A stretch of DNA of 64,000 bases from Arcuatula senhousia (Eukaryota; Mollusca; Bivalvia; Mytilida; Mytilidae): positions 32,786,106 through 32,850,105 of the forward strand of contig OZ020303.1 of NCBI GenBank assembly GCA_963971305.1. Direction: 5' to 3'. This document shows positions 33,082 through 45,842 of the stretch, piece by piece (within the stretch, counting starts at the first letter, position 1; every line of letters starts with the position of its first letter). The position numbers and the translations under genes are program-made. Below the pieces are notes generated by a model. It was not told the DNA's origin and made no database searches. It saw only the letters and a list, made by a program, of their open reading frames with translations.

Positions 33082-35337
33082 TTATTTAAGCAAATTTTTT
33101 AGTCTAACAGGGTGATTAATCTCTTTAGTTATAATTTTCTCAGAATAAATACAGATCAAATATTGTTATACTAGCTACAATATTGTAGCTCCTTTGACAT
33201 CTTTGAATCTGCGGAGCTACAATGGGGTCCCATTGCTCATAACAGAGCAACATGGAAAGCAAAATCACACCCGATGCAATTCAATCCATTAGATGTCAAA
33301 TTTGGTACTAAAATATTGCTCATAGTAATTTAATGATGAATGCAGTTATAATGTTCCAACATTTAGCAGAATTGAAAATATTTTCGTGAAAATATCAATT
33401 AATGAGGTCTCTAGATCCTGAACTTTATAATGAAGTTCAGGATCAGAAAATTGGAAGTGTGGGTTTTCTAACAATATAATAGTTACCTATGGCTTTGAAC
33501 CAAATTTATCATTAACCACATATTATTCAGAGTATCATTGATTATTTCGAACCATTTTGAAGCTTTATTAGAGTTGGAAATAGAAATTCAATTTGCTCAA
33601 TCACCAGTAATGGGACCCTATGTACAGTACGCCCAGGGACTTATGACTACCATAGTCCCAATCCGACATGGTGTCCAGCGAATCCGACAATTTTGACACC
33701 TGTGGTTTTATTACCTAATGTCCTGGTCAGCCAGCCTGACCAGCGGTCATAAATATGTACCTGATTAACTTAATTAATGGTACCTGTCAACACTTAAGTG
33801 ATTTAGATGGAGTTATAATTAAAATTGAGAAGGTTTTTAAAATTAATGTCTGTTCATTTCCAAATTGAAGGAATTAATTATTAACTAAGATATTTTTGCT
33901 GGAAGACCAGTAAAAGCGGTCAAGCAACGATGTTCCAATCTGTTATGCTTGATTGGAAGTGTCTATGAAGAAGGATTTTTAAGAGGTTATGCTACAGCTT
34001 TACACTACTTGAAAATATAATACAATTTACTTTTAACCTTATTCATTTTATTTTTCAAGACCCGTAAAGCGGTCATGCAACGATGTTGAAAACTTTGTCC
34101 TCATAGCCGTCAATCACGTATCGGCAATGTATACTCTTTTGTATAAGTTTAATACTTCATGTCATTAGAAGGAAAAAGAACTTAGTCAAAAAGACCCAGA
34201 CGTAATTATTCATTATCCCACATTGCTTTCTTGCAGCCGCGGCCGCCGGTTTGACAAGCTACTGTTAGCAAGATTACGCGGCCCTGTACCATGCATGGCG
34301 GATTCCTGTAGTTGATATAAAACTCATTTACTTTTTGGTTCACTTAATAAATCTTTGTAAATAAATACGATCAAAATAAGAAATTATCATTTTACGTGAA
34401 AATAGTCTTTTTTTTTTCAAGTACCAAAAAGTCCTTCTTTCACCAATCGTCAAAGTTCAGAATTAATATTGTACTATCTATATTATATACTACAATTTTG
34501 CCAATGAATACTTATAAAAGTGTAATTATTTCAGCTTTTACCCAGAAACAATAGATCCCTGGTTAGGTTGGTGGTATATTCGAAAGAATGCAAATAGTTC
34601 TTATAGACCCAAAATTTGCATGTATGCAGAATAGTTACAATATATTTTCGATAGCTCGGTCCTGGGTTTAGCTTCCCTGTTATCTACGTTTTGGGGATTG
34701 AGTTCTTTTTCTTTATTAATTATTTGTTTTGTTTCTGACCTTCCAATGTTTTTATTCGAATGCTGCCGATGAGAGGTTACATTTCCACGTTACCAAATTT
34801 ACCGTTTTTCATGTGGCTTTGGTATTTAATAACAGTCCCCATTTCAAAATTATTTTCATTTCCGAAACATCTGTCAATCAGTTCTACAAAACATTATTTT
34901 GTATCATTTATTCCCGTAAACAGTAAAATTATATGCCGATTCCCTATAAATAAATATTTGGCAAAGATTAATTTATGGTCTTTTAATCTTGTTTAAGCTG
35001 GCTACTTCCGTTATTCTTAGATTGATTTACACTATCAATTATAAATTTTTATGTAATTTATATATTTAACTATCAACCTAATTAACTAATCCCCAAAGCC
35101 TTGGGATGAAGTAATTAATCTACACACCGGAAACGTTTTATAATCTTTTAGAATTTAATTTGTATACGACTTGACGCGTGGCCGGGCCGGCACTTGCGAC
35201 ACAGTTTAAATTATTAAAAGCAATTAGGTTATGATAATTAACAAATCAATATCTGCCTAATTCAATATATACACACCAAAAACATTTTGTAACTTTTATT
35301 CGGAAAACTGATTTCTAATTCTTAAATTCATAACTGA
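33082..35337. repeat. Repeat-bearing spacer, no gene seen
   Basis: Contains a possible small TIR pair ('ggggtcccatt' near 33224 and 'aatgggaccc' near 33608). A duplicated 'aagcggtcaagcaacgatgtt' lies near 33914 and, slightly changed, near 34062. A GC-rich spot with a NotI-type site lies near 34238. Short open frames around 34.7-35.0 kb have no supporting signals. Confidence 0.4.
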
Positions 35338-36010
35338 AAGACGGCAGTCAAAGGCTGGCGACAAAGTTAACTTCTGCGGATTTTTCATTCATTTAAAAAC
35401 AACAATGATTAGGACTGAAATGAGATGAACAGAAGCGATTGTTAAAATTAATATTTCGAAATAGTATTAAACAGTTACATTTGTAATATCTCATTAACTT
35501 TTTGAGAGAAATAAATATTTTCAAACGTCCAAGTCCACCGGTCTAGACTTGCACCAAAGTTAACGTTAGCGGTTGATCGGTCTTTTAAGAATTACGTATA
35601 TTTGTGAGAAATTGAATATTTTGAGTAAATGAATTCGGTTTTTGTAACAAATTATCATTTAAAATTTCTAATTCTTAAATGCGTAAAGACGACAGTCGAA
35701 GGCTGGCGACAAAGTTAACTTCTGTGGATTTTTCATTCATTTAAAAACGACGATGATTAGGACTGAAATGAGATGAACAGCAGCGATTGTTAAAATTAAT
35801 ATTTTGAAATAGTATTAAACAGTTAATATCTCATTAACTTTTTTGAAAGAAATAAATATTTTCAAATGTCCAAGTCGACCGGTCGGGACTTGCGCCAAAG
35901 TTAACGTTAGCAGCTGATCAGTCTTTTTAAAAATACGTATATTCTTGAGAAATTGAATATTTTTTGTAAATAAATAAGGTTTTTGTAACAATTTATCAGT
36001 TAAAATTTCT
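35338..36010. repeat. ~350-bp tandem duplication
   Basis: Two copies, about 35338-35686 and 35687-36010, share 'aaaggctggcgacaaagtta', 'ttcattcatttaaaaac' and 'cgtatattt' in the same order. A partial third copy may precede them (about 35170). Divergence is moderate. No coding sequence. Confidence 0.7.
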
Positions 36011-36945
36011 AATATCAAATTACGGCAAAATGTTCCATCACAAATCTTAACATTTGTAGTGTTCTAAAAATAGACTTGTAACTGAGCAGGTATTATTGAT
36101 TTATGCAAATTGATGTTGGCCCCGTACTAAGAATAGCAAATTTATACAAATTGACGAACTTTTGCTTTCCTTGAATTTGCATCTTTTAAGAAGTCTCTTG
36201 CATTGTACAGCATAAAAAAGAAAAAGAGTGATCTAGTATATGATTTGTTTGAGTAGACGAATGCATGATTACATTGTTCAATGTATTTAAAATGTCGTGC
36301 GTATTTTAAACTGGGATTTTGAATTAAGTTTGTTTAAAGATCCGGGAAAGAGACTGGCCTAAATAAAATGATCTAAGAAAACTGCTAATAATTAATTATT
36401 GTTTATTAATTTGTAAAATAAATTCCAAAGATATTCAGAATGAAAACTTATCAACACATTTAAGTTTTCGTCATTTTTTTGATTCCTTGTCCGTTTTACC
36501 ATTCCGTACTACATTGAAATAAGAAACCTCCAAATACATGTAATTAAAAACAAATTTACTTAATTCTCTTAATCACTTAACTTATGGTTCACCGTTTTTA
36601 CAGGTAAACCAATTACGATCTCTTACCTGTTTTCCAATTATGTTAGGTGATTTATGACCTCTGACCCAGTGACCAAGGGGGCTGGGTTTAAAAAAAAACC
36701 AAAACATTCTGGCTCTGATTTTTGGCAAAAAAAATAGTCTGCCAGCTTATACTAAAAAATTATCTAGCCCTCATTTTGCGCATTACAAAGAAGATTTGTT
36801 AAATAAAATTTTCTAGCATTGAGTGTATGGGAAAAAAATAAGCTGGCCTGCACAGCTGTAAAAAACCTGGCTCTGGTGAAAATCCCCCCCCCCCCCCCCC
36901 CCCCCCCGAAAATCAAATGGTCGGTGCCTTAATGCTTTTTTCTTT
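36011..36945. other. Spacer with poly-C tract
   Basis: Contains a run of ~20 C (about 36886-36907). Nothing else recognised. Confidence 0.45.
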
Positions 36946-37320
36946 GAAAATTTAAGACGTCATTCAACGCGCCCGTAACCCACAAGAAAACAAGAAAAGC
37001 TAGTTTGTAATAATTTCCACCCCAAAAAATGAACAAAATAAATTGAAACTTCGGGAGCGTCATAGGTTTAACCTGCCTCATATGGTAGAAATGTCAATAT
37101 TTTAGTTGTACTATGAGCTGAATTTTCCTTCAACGTCCGGTATAGCACGCACTTGTTTTCCTGAACTTTCGGCGTCTTTTTAACGTTTTTATCTTTGAAA
37201 ATTTTAGACGTCATTAAACACTCACGTAACCCACAAGAAAAGCTAGTTTGTTTTTATTTTCGAACCCTAAAAAAATTAATTGAAACCTCGAGAGCGTAAC
37301 AGGATTTACCTGCCTCATAT
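36946..37320. repeat. Duplicated ~130-bp block
   Basis: Blocks at 36946-37083 and 37198-37320 share 'agacgtcatt', 'gtaacccacaagaaaa', 'aaagctagtttgt' and 'ttacctgcctcatat'. They are two copies separated by ~115 bp. No coding sequence. Confidence 0.65.
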
Positions 37321-37363
37321 TAAGTTGAAAAGTGGGAAATCTAAAAAAAAAAGAAGGTTAATA

Positions 37364-37620
37364 CCTGTGAAGCAACTATTTTGAATCCTTAAGAGTCATT
37401 TTCTCAGTACCAATTCTTTTTTTATGATCACATAATGCAGGAGGATATATTTTCTTATTCAATTTGTCTGTGTCCAGTGTGTGTTTCACATCTTTAGAGT
37501 TTCTAATTTCTTGTTGACATTTTGACCGGAAGCTTATCTTTCCCGCGCAAAATACTAAATTTAAAACAGCCGCGGTGAACAAGAACACTGTCTCCGGAAT
37601 AACTAAAAGTGCGGGAAACT
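37364..37620 (-). promoter_or_regulatory. Candidate SLF1 promoter and non-coding first exon
   Basis: Seen: an ETS-like ACCGGAAGC at 37525-37533, two inverted E2F-like octamers (TTTCCCGC at 37539-37546, GCGGGAAA at 37611-37618), locally raised CpG, and on the minus strand a good donor (TTCACAG followed by gtatta) at about 37364. No long frame starting with ATG crosses it. Inference: this is the 5' UTR exon that joins the acceptor at ~29745 and so drives SLF1, whose partners are cell-cycle and repair genes often under E2F/ETS control. The 7.6-kb gap leaves room for other explanations. Confidence 0.4.
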
Positions 37621-37739
37621 TTTAATGTGACTAGTACTATTTTATATTCACACAAGAACCAAGAAGTTATATCTAAGAAACTTGGTTTGTAACTACAATC
37701 TTGTAGTAAGTGGTTAAATAAGAACATTTGATGAATAAC

Positions 37740-37905
37740 TCTGGTCGTACTTCATCTCAGCAACTCTTATTTTGAGTAGGCTCAATGGGGGTCGCTGCAA
37801 AGGCCACACTCGCAAACTGCTAGCTGGAGAGGGATTTACATAAGCATTAAGCTTGTTTCCCAATCCAGGATAAATAAATATGTTCAAACTAAACTCTTAT
37901 CTTAT
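37740..37905 (+). repeat. SINE-like repeat, partial copy
   Basis: Shares 'tgagtaggctcaatggggg', 'ctagctggagagggattta' and 'gtttcccaatccaggataaa' with the copy at 63.49-63.73 kb (opposite strand). A tail fragment of the same family lies at 39.68-39.73 kb. 5'-truncated. Confidence 0.65.
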
Positions 37906-38171
37906 TGATATATCCTACTACTGTTTAAAGGGATGAATGTTTGTTCTTTTCGATTTATAATTAACCCCAAAAAATATATGTGGTTTTTTTTAACAGTGAA
38001 GATGTTTACATAATGGGACCCGGCAATTGGAAACATGCTCTTGAGCTTTTATAGCTTGTCACTGAATTACCAGTTTCAATGACAAATGCATATATATTTT
38101 ATTTTAACTTGTATCTGTATATTCATATATACCATGTTGATATTTTTTTTGAATAAATTATTATTATTATT

Positions 38172-38729
38172 AAGTCCCCCAAACAAAGTTTGGGGACTTA
38201 TTGTTTTTGCACCGTTTCTTATTATTATTAAGTCCCCCAAACAACGTTTGGGGACTTATTGTTTTTGCACCGTTTCTTATTATTATTATTCTTCCGATTC
38301 TTCCGCTTAGTCGTGAACTTGTCCGGAGATCCCAGAGAAAACGACTCCACATATAAATATGAAACTTGGCAGGATAATAGATTGTAAAGAAAGGAAGCCT
38401 CGTTGACAATCAGAATTTTCAAAATGGCCGCCATTTCCATGGAAACAGGAAAATGGACTAAATATTGGACATTGCAATATCTCGGTAACCTAGGTGCGCA
38501 GGGTTCTGAAATTTTGTAGGTTGATAGAGCAAAACATTCTCGTTAATAATATGAAAAAAAATTTTGAAGCGATATTTACGGTTTTCGAGATATAAATAAA
38601 AATGTGATTTCAAGGGAGATAATCGGGTCAAAATTTTCAAAGTGCTCCGATTTACATGAAAATTGATATTTAGGGTTTTTTTGACATGCTGAAGAGAATA
38701 GTGGCAAATACGGGTCGTTTGGGGGACTT
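38172..38729 (-). mobile_element. AAGTCCCCCAAAC TIR element, copy 2, with duplicated terminal hairpin
   Basis: Inverted ends at 38172-38184 and 38717-38729; inverted relative to copy 1 (20240-20750) with the same interior. The hairpin end is present twice in tandem (from 38172 and from 38229), about 58 bp apart, including the adjoining 'tgcaccgtttcttatt'. No coding sequence. Confidence 0.8.
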
Positions 38730-38758
38730 TGTGACTTGCTTGCAATCACAGTTAATAC

Positions 38759-38760
<2 letters not shown>

Positions 38761-38810
<50 letters not shown>

Positions 38811-38831
38811 CATTATTATTATTATTATTAA
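38761..38831. repeat. (TTA)n microsatellite
   Basis: About 23 TTA units with one CAT interruption, directly after the TIR element. Confidence 0.9.
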
Positions 38832-40102
38832 AAGTGTGACCGTATATATAAATATACAAAGTTTTTTTTAATAGCTTTAATATATTTGCATATTTACCAC
38901 TTAAATATTATATGATATGTGTAATGATTGACAGGAACTGTTTTTATTTACTAGTGGCTCAGTTATTATTGCTACCAGGTTGCTTATAGTTTGTAAAAAG
39001 CCCTATATGAACATGATGTATAATCGAATATATCTTTTTATTCATTGAACATCTTCTTCCAGTTGACCAAAAAAGTATATATTTTGGCCATTCCGTGGTT
39101 TGACTACTTTGACCTAATGAAACTTGCCAGTAGATTTTCTGTAACTGAACATTTTTAACAAAGTCCATAACAAAATTACGAATTGGGATGATCAGTCACA
39201 AAGGCAGAGAATAATACGACAATCAGAGCAAGAACATAATGAGCGTTAATGGTCCTTTATTTGTACAAGATTTCGAATGAAATGGTTGGTTAAACCAAGA
39301 TTTTTGGACCCAAACCAATTAATTCTTCCATAGCCATCTTAGGGTTTAGTATTGCAAAATAAAATATTGAAATGGAACAGTCTCACAGGACAGCTAATAC
39401 ATGAAAATGTGGCTCAAGATAAAGAGGACTTAAATCTTGAACGAATGTTGGCTCTACCACTTGAAGTTGCTAAAACATGGATCTTAAAGATTTTTTTTAA
39501 GTCTTCATGACACAATATTAACCGTATCTTTCCATATGTGAATATTTCTTTTTTTAGGTTACTTCACTACTCAAGTCAAGTGTAAAGTGATTTTAAAAGT
39601 TCAATATTGTTCTCAAAGATGAAATTTCTGTAATAATTGCACGATTCTCGTCAGGGGTGAAAATTTCAACTTCTCAAGAAACGTTGTTTCCCAACCCAGG
39701 ACAAATAAATAGGTTAAAACTAAACATATTTATCGAAGAGAATGTATGTGATAAACAATAGACAAAATCTGATTGACCAAATCAGGAGCCCACAAGGAGC
39801 AAATAGAGAACACAAAACATCGAGAAGTAAAGAACATGATTGATAGAATTACATTTAGCAGACATACTAATTAAAGATGTATGCATTACAAAAAATTTTG
39901 GCGTTTATTAAGACAGTGCAAGATAACAATAATAATGATAAAAAAACAGGTTGTTATAACACACAGATCTCTATCAAAGACTATTTTCAATGATAAACTT
40001 AGAAGTGGCAGTTCAAAATTGGACATCTTGATTGCTTAGAAGAAAAAATAATTTAGAATCATAATCTCATTTTTAAATGAGAGAAATATGGAAATTTTTT
40101 GC
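38832..40102. other. Intergenic spacer
   Basis: Only a SINE tail fragment (39.68-39.73 kb, 'gtttcccaacccaggacaaa') was recognised. No gene. Confidence 0.45.
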
Positions 40103-40318
40103 TTATAAGATCAAGTACAGCTTGTCTTTTTTAGATTTGAATTTTCGACAAACACATAAAAAATGTGTTTCATCCTCAACTACATTTGAATTGCAATTTT
40201 TACAAAATCTATCTGTTCTTTGTGTTTTTGAATAACACCCTAGTTCAATTTGTAGCTTATGGGCCGAAATTCTAAGTTTACATAGAGCTTTTCTTTGTTC
40301 AAAGATTTTGATATTCAT
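40103..40318 (-). pseudogene. LINE ORF2 C-terminal remnant (different family)
   Basis: A 71-codon frame reads QRKALCKLRISAHKLQIELG, then CKNCNSNVVEDETHFLCVC. The LCKLRISAH-L-IE segment followed by a CxxC...H...C motif with VEDE-HFL is typical of the extreme C-terminus of non-LTR reverse transcriptases. No RT core lies upstream (to the right), so this is a 5'-truncated relic. Its sequence differs from the LINE at 3.3-8.1 kb. Confidence 0.65.
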
Positions 40319-40429
40319 TAAATAATTTTCAAATCCAAAATGCTCTTAAACTTAAAATAGGTTGCAAGTTTACCATAAATTTTTGAATTTTCAATCAGTT
40401 TTCCACTTATAGCTAACCAAATGTTGCGT

Positions 40430-40975
40430 TCCCCCAGCTGAACAGGAACTCATCAAGGTACTTTTGAGAACTGGTGCTTAATCTATCTATAGAATGTTGT
40501 AATAATAGAAGCTAATCTTTTGATCAGTTAAATTCGCATGTTCATTGAAAATGAAAACTACTCATAGGTAGATGATTTTTACCTGAAGGAAAAAAAAAAC
40601 TATCTCTGAGAGATATTGCTCATATCTATGATTTTTTGCAACTAAATAATACTTTTTTTCTATGAATTTAATGTTTTAAACAACTCTTCAACATTTATTT
40701 TGCACATTTTCTTTTGTATAAATACCATTTTTGAGCTAATTTGCCAATGTGAAATTTTCAACAGGTAAGTCTTTCATACTAGGAAATTTTTTCCTTCATA
40801 CAGCAAGATAATCTCCTCTCTATAGATATGAGTATAAATTGATCAGAGAGATCAACATCCATTGTAACACATTCAATAGGAGGATTTAGTATGGGTACTC
40901 CAAAGTACGTCGGTAAGTCCATGTTTAGCTTAGGGTAATTACACATTTTATTAGCTATAACAGTTTGTTACATAA
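40430..40975. repeat. LINE 5'-leader and dispersed repeat relic
   Basis: 40430-40830 matches 0.88-1.18 and 3.05-3.34 kb without the TIR element that splits that locus. 40835-40970 matches the ORF1 start and leader of the LINE at 7.93-8.05 kb ('gatcaacatccattgtaaca', 'cattcaatagga'). Confidence 0.7.
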
Positions 40976-42194
40976 ATTATTAAATTTGTGTTTCTTAAAA
41001 TTACTTGTACAAGGTTGAAAATCTAAATATTGAAATGCTTTTTTTTACAAATGTATACCATGTATATATAATATCACCGTCCAAGTTTTTACTGCATAAA
41101 TAAGCATCTTTCAATAAAACAGAGTCTAATGGTTTTCTAATCTTTACCAATATCTATTACTAGACTTTATTACATAAAAAAATAAAGGGGAAAACGTCCC
41201 GTTTCTGTAATGTGTACACCTCAAATTTATAAATTTTAAAAGACAAAAATGTGTTTTGATGGGATGGGGCATTGTAAGACCTTTACTTTTTGGTAATCCT
41301 GTCTACAAAATGTTTTATCCTTGCTCGCTATTCAACGAGCATCTAGGCTTTTCCCTACATGGCATCAGAAGTGCTATGACAAATTGTAAACAAACTTGAA
41401 ATAAGTTAAGGATCCCGAGGATTTATACACATCAAAACGTTAAACTTCAGGTAAACTGGCTAGGGCGTCTTGAAAAAGTGTTATGTTATATGTTAAGTTG
41501 CTAAAAGAGGGGCTTGTTTTGTAGGTGTGTACCCTTAATTCCACTTCGAGTTTTACAGTTACGTGTAGATTTTTAAAGAGCGGGTGAGATATACCAATGT
41601 GTTCTTTGGAAGATATGGAAGATATCAAGAACATGTACTCCCAGATGCATGACCACATGATGTTATTTTCTTCAGGTTTTAATTTGTATTACATTTCTTG
41701 TATTAGTGATAGGGCCCATCCTAAACGGACTATTGGCAGCACGACAAGTATTTTGCAACAAGCAAAACTGCTTTCCCTTCTGGGGAACCTGAGTTACATT
41801 CTGTCTTATGAGTTGCGGATTACAGTTAAGTTAGGTTTGTTTGTTTTATTGTTTTCATTGTTTCCTATATTTGTCTTTGTTTTTTAATGATCTTAGAATT
41901 AAAATGCCCATTTAAAGAAGACTGGCCATTTATCTTGAAGGGGAAGCCTTGTTTTTTTTTGTTCTGGTCAGAATGTTTTTTTTTTATCGCAACGAACGTG
42001 AACAATATTAATTATTAAACGCGTCATGACAAAATATGTTTTTTTTATCAGCATTATTTCCAATAGAAGAAATTCTTCGTCAGAATACTGTTCTTCAAAA
42101 CCTTTAATGTAAGACAAAATACTCTGTTTGGCATGTCGATGTCGTATTTTCATCGTGTGACCATCGGATAGCTGCTTGTGTCATTCGTGTGGCC
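40976..42194. other. Intergenic spacer
   Basis: Several short frames are open here on both strands (41.4-41.9 kb), but none has splice signals, motif or composition that I can support. Confidence 0.4.
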
Positions 42195-42600
42195 ATCCTA
42201 AGATGATCCAATATCATAAGATACAGCTAATAGGCACGCAGCAGAGCCTAGCTTGTCGTAAGAGGCGACTAAGGGTCTTGGGATTCTGACGTCGGGTTGG
42301 TACTCAGCCCACAAACGAACAAGTGTGTACGCTAGGTGGCTGAATAGGGTGGTCCTCGTCCGCGGGGTTTGTCGGGTCTTCAATACGGAAACCCTGACCG
42401 CTAACCATAGTGGGCCAAAGTGTGAGGAGAGTGCCACGCTTCATGCACGTAAAAGACCCCTTTGTGGACCGCCAAGTAGTGTACCACATAGGCTAAATTT
42501 TCCGCCCCCTACCCACCTCTCCGCTTTTCCTGTGGTTCTTCAAAATTTACCGTTCCTTTGTTTCCCACCCACATTCCCTATTTCAGTCCCATGATGCACT
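42195..42600 (+). repeat. SINE-like repeat with conserved mollusc core
   Basis: A relatively GC-rich block containing 'ttgtcgtaagaggcgactaa' and 'catgcacgtaaaagacccct'. The second motif also occurs (with one change) in the 63.49-63.73 kb repeat. Both motifs are, from general knowledge, widespread in molluscan repetitive DNA. Probably a SINE-type or otherwise dispersed element; no pol III box was established. Confidence 0.5.
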
Positions 42601-43778
42601 AGAGGCCCCGTACTTTCTACTTTGTATCAGGGCACACGAAATAGTTCTAAAAACGTTTTAAAAATATCCTTGACTTCCAAGTAAAAATGTATGGCAAATA
42701 GAAAAAAAATACTGCCGATGTTGCAACGAAGGCAAAAGATGAAAACGCGAATAGTACGATTTGATACAACCATTTACTCTTGTTACGACTTGAGTTCGCG
42801 TTGTTGATTTCCATTCGGTTGATTTTGTTTTGTGTTTTTTCGTGCTGTTCTTGTTCGTGTTGACTGGTTTTGTCGTTGCCCTATCGGACTTTTGACACTC
42901 GAATGCCCCATTTGTGCCTATTTGCTTCTTAAAAATATCCATAATCTTGTTTCCATCGGTGACAAAATCAGGGCAGTACGTATGAGCATAACGTCACACT
43001 GTCCCCGATGGAAGATAGATATGGATATTCAGAATCAGATTTCACTTTTACTTATCAGTGGCGGACTCAGACTGTGTGATCCGGGTTTGAACCCCTGCTT
43101 TATTGTTTTCATGAATATTGTTTTGCAAGTCGTCTTGTGGCGTCACCAAAAATTTTCGTCCCATTTTTCCAGGCATTTTGGTTCTTAGCATGTAGTTTTA
43201 TTCAATAGCACTGTATGGTGTAAGGCGTTATGTTTATTCATCTCATGCCCAAAAATTTGCTTTTTCCTGTACGGCGATTATTTACGATTTTATATAGACA
43301 TGTATACAAAACTTCCGTCAGACTTTTCCGGGCAGGTTCTTATGACACATCTTCATCTCATATTACTGTATAGGGTAAATCGGTTTTGTGCCAAAATATG
43401 TACTACCTGTTTGACAAAGACATCTTATATTAAATGTACGTGTATACAAAACTTCCGTCGCACTTTTGTTGGTAACTACTAGTATATGCTGCAGGATCCT
43501 GATACTTTGCATGCAACCTCATCTCAAAATACTCTATGGAGTAAAGAGATTAAATGCACATAACTCGTCTTCTTCCTCTTTAACAAATATTTTAAAATGC
43601 AGGCGACATATGTCTTTTATGGAAGACCGAGATTATAGTTCATTATAGTTCCTACTTGTAGTATGAATTTGGTGCGCTATTCTTTACTAGTGTCATTTTC
43701 AGACATTTTTAGGATATAAACGACGAAGACATTTATTGCGTTTGATAAAACGATTTATCAATTCAAAGAGAATGAGAT
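42601..43778. repeat. Spacer with small duplication
   Basis: 'gtatacaaaacttccgtc' occurs at about 43302 and 43442 as part of a ~140-bp duplication. No gene recognised. Confidence 0.45.
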
Positions 43779-43842
43779 CAATACCTACAAAGTGCGAAAA
43801 AAACAAAAATGTTTTTGCGTGACAACAGTAAGGTTTTTGCGT

Positions 43843-45544
43843 TGATAGGTAAATTTTACATACGACAGAAATGAAAACCTATCAATTATCAGTGTCTTAA
43901 TGAACGAAATAGGTCTTTAAAAAGTATTGACATTTATCCCTGTATTCTAACGAATCGCTAGGTATATTTTTTTAAATAAAAATGTTTCATAAAGAAGAAA
44001 AAATATAAGATTTCCATCTTGTAAGCCTTGCTTTTCTACCTTCAGACGATTTATGACAAGGAACCTCGCCGTAATGTAAGTTTATAGCGAGCACAGCTCG
44101 CAAGCGGAGAGCTCTACGGTATTTGTTCCCGCGAGAAATTTGCCTAATGCTGATATTGATTTTTCATGGTCCGGAAAGGCTCTCAAATTTTACAGGAACG
44201 GAGTGAATTTGAAAATAGTTACCCATTTTGCTAGTCGCATTCCAAAAATTATCTATGTATTCTGATGACGATGAGTTGCTACATATTTTTGTAGTAACCA
44301 AATTTAATCGATTTTTCCTGCTTTTCTATTTAACGTTCAATCGCCCCAATCATCTCGTCCCAAATTGAACGTTGTAGAAAATGAACCAAAACAAAAATAA
44401 CTACGATGATCTCAAATCTTATTTGACTGCATCGATTCGATATAAAATCTTTTTTATTCGTTCATTAAACAATGTTAACAATGGCACTAAACATGTTAAC
44501 ATTACATTTATTTTACAGAATTATGCTGTGCTCGCATTTAGGTAATGCCTATTTCATATTATATACCAATATAGACTTTACTTATTTGCCAAAACTCATG
44601 ACTTGGAATCAGTCTTCTGTCACAAAGCAAAAGAACAAAAATGCCAACCAAAATATTTTATTTTGGTAAGGTTTTTTCGTGTGTTACCTTTTGCTATATA
44701 AGGTTTTTTAGTGTGTAGGCGACGGTTTTTGATGAGCGAAGCAACGGTTTTTTCGGGTTAAAGTTGATTATTTGGGGGTTTTAAATTGGACTTGAAAATA
44801 CAATTAAAGAGCTTTTGGTTGTTTTTTTTATTAAATAAAGAAACTACAGACTGATAAATGGATATTTTACTGTTAGTTTTATAACAAAATTGTGCAACAA
44901 ATATAAAAATATGTACAAGAATAGTATTCAAATAGTCTTGGGCCAATGCAAGACGGTAAGCAGTGACCTATGGTCATGTTGAAGACTGCTTGCTGTTTTC
45001 CGTTGTGATTTTTTGAATTGCTGTTTGTTTATGTTTGTTGTGTCGCGTACACTTATTCCACATCTCAATATCGTATATTATACCGTCGATTTATATAAAA
45101 CTTTAGAAATTACTGTAATAACAATAGAAGCGGAAATACCGAACAATTTTATATAGGAAATCTTATTTTACATTTTCATTTCACAACCTCATGCATCTAC
45201 ATATTCAACAATATAAAAGAAGCACGGGTACCAATGGGGAATCCGTATTTATACATCCTAAATATAAATGTATAGACGTTGGGTCACATTGGTACACGTA
45301 GGTACATTTAAAATTATAAATAAAACATTAGGTTAGTTTCACAATGAATGTAGTTAATTCGCTAATAATAGTTGCTTTACTCCAAATCAACACAACTTCG
45401 GCTATCATGAAGATGAACATAAATCGCGGTGATAAAATGAGCATAAAAGGACAGTGAAGTGGAGGATTGCAAAAATGCCGGGGGGGGGGGGGGAAAGACC
45501 ATTCGGGATGAGACTTTTCTCTGTTACTTCAAAAAGTTTAGCAT
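43843..45544. other. Left arm interior of the 6.4-kb structure
   Basis: Holds a GC-rich palindromic spot (GCGAGCACAGCTCGC near 44089), the GGTTTTT cluster (44.66-44.76 kb), a copy of a dispersed repeat (44.95-45.07 kb) and a G tract (45480-45493). No gene. Confidence 0.4.
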
Positions 45545-45687
45545 AGGCGGATCCTGTCCCCCCCTTTTGGAGGAAAAAGTTGGTTGAATATATAGGAAAT
45601 CATTGAAGCATGACCAAAGCAGCCCCTCTTAGGCAAGTCAGTAGGCCCCCTCTTTTCAGAATTTCTGGATCCCAGGGCGGCCTCTGT
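45545..45687. mobile_element. ~140-bp MITE (AGGCGGATCC), copy 2
   Basis: Same interior and orientation as the copy at 32.21-32.35 kb ('tgaatatataggaaatcatt'). The right terminus is altered by small insertions, so this copy is older or damaged. Confidence 0.75.
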
Positions 45688-45842
45688 TTACAGATGGAAA
45701 CGAGCGGCCGGACAATTAACCTTCTGCATGGCGATCCTACGGGTTTTTCTTTTAATGGGACCTTCAGCTGGGTTCTTTAACACGGGGTATGAATGTGGAT
45801 TGCGATCAGGATTATCACATAAGATTATGGCGTGACGACCCC

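Noticed and set aside
38458..38745. 95-codon frame similar to one at 20220-20513
   Set aside because: Similarity is due to two copies of the same non-coding TIR element; the frames carry no start context or coding signal.
41440..41887. Overlapping frames on both strands (72 and 96 codons)
   Set aside because: Complementary shadows of each other with no motif, splice support or neighbouring exon.
42198..42594. Frames of 61-89 codons in a GC-richer block
   Set aside because: The block is a dispersed SINE-like repeat; openness follows from composition.
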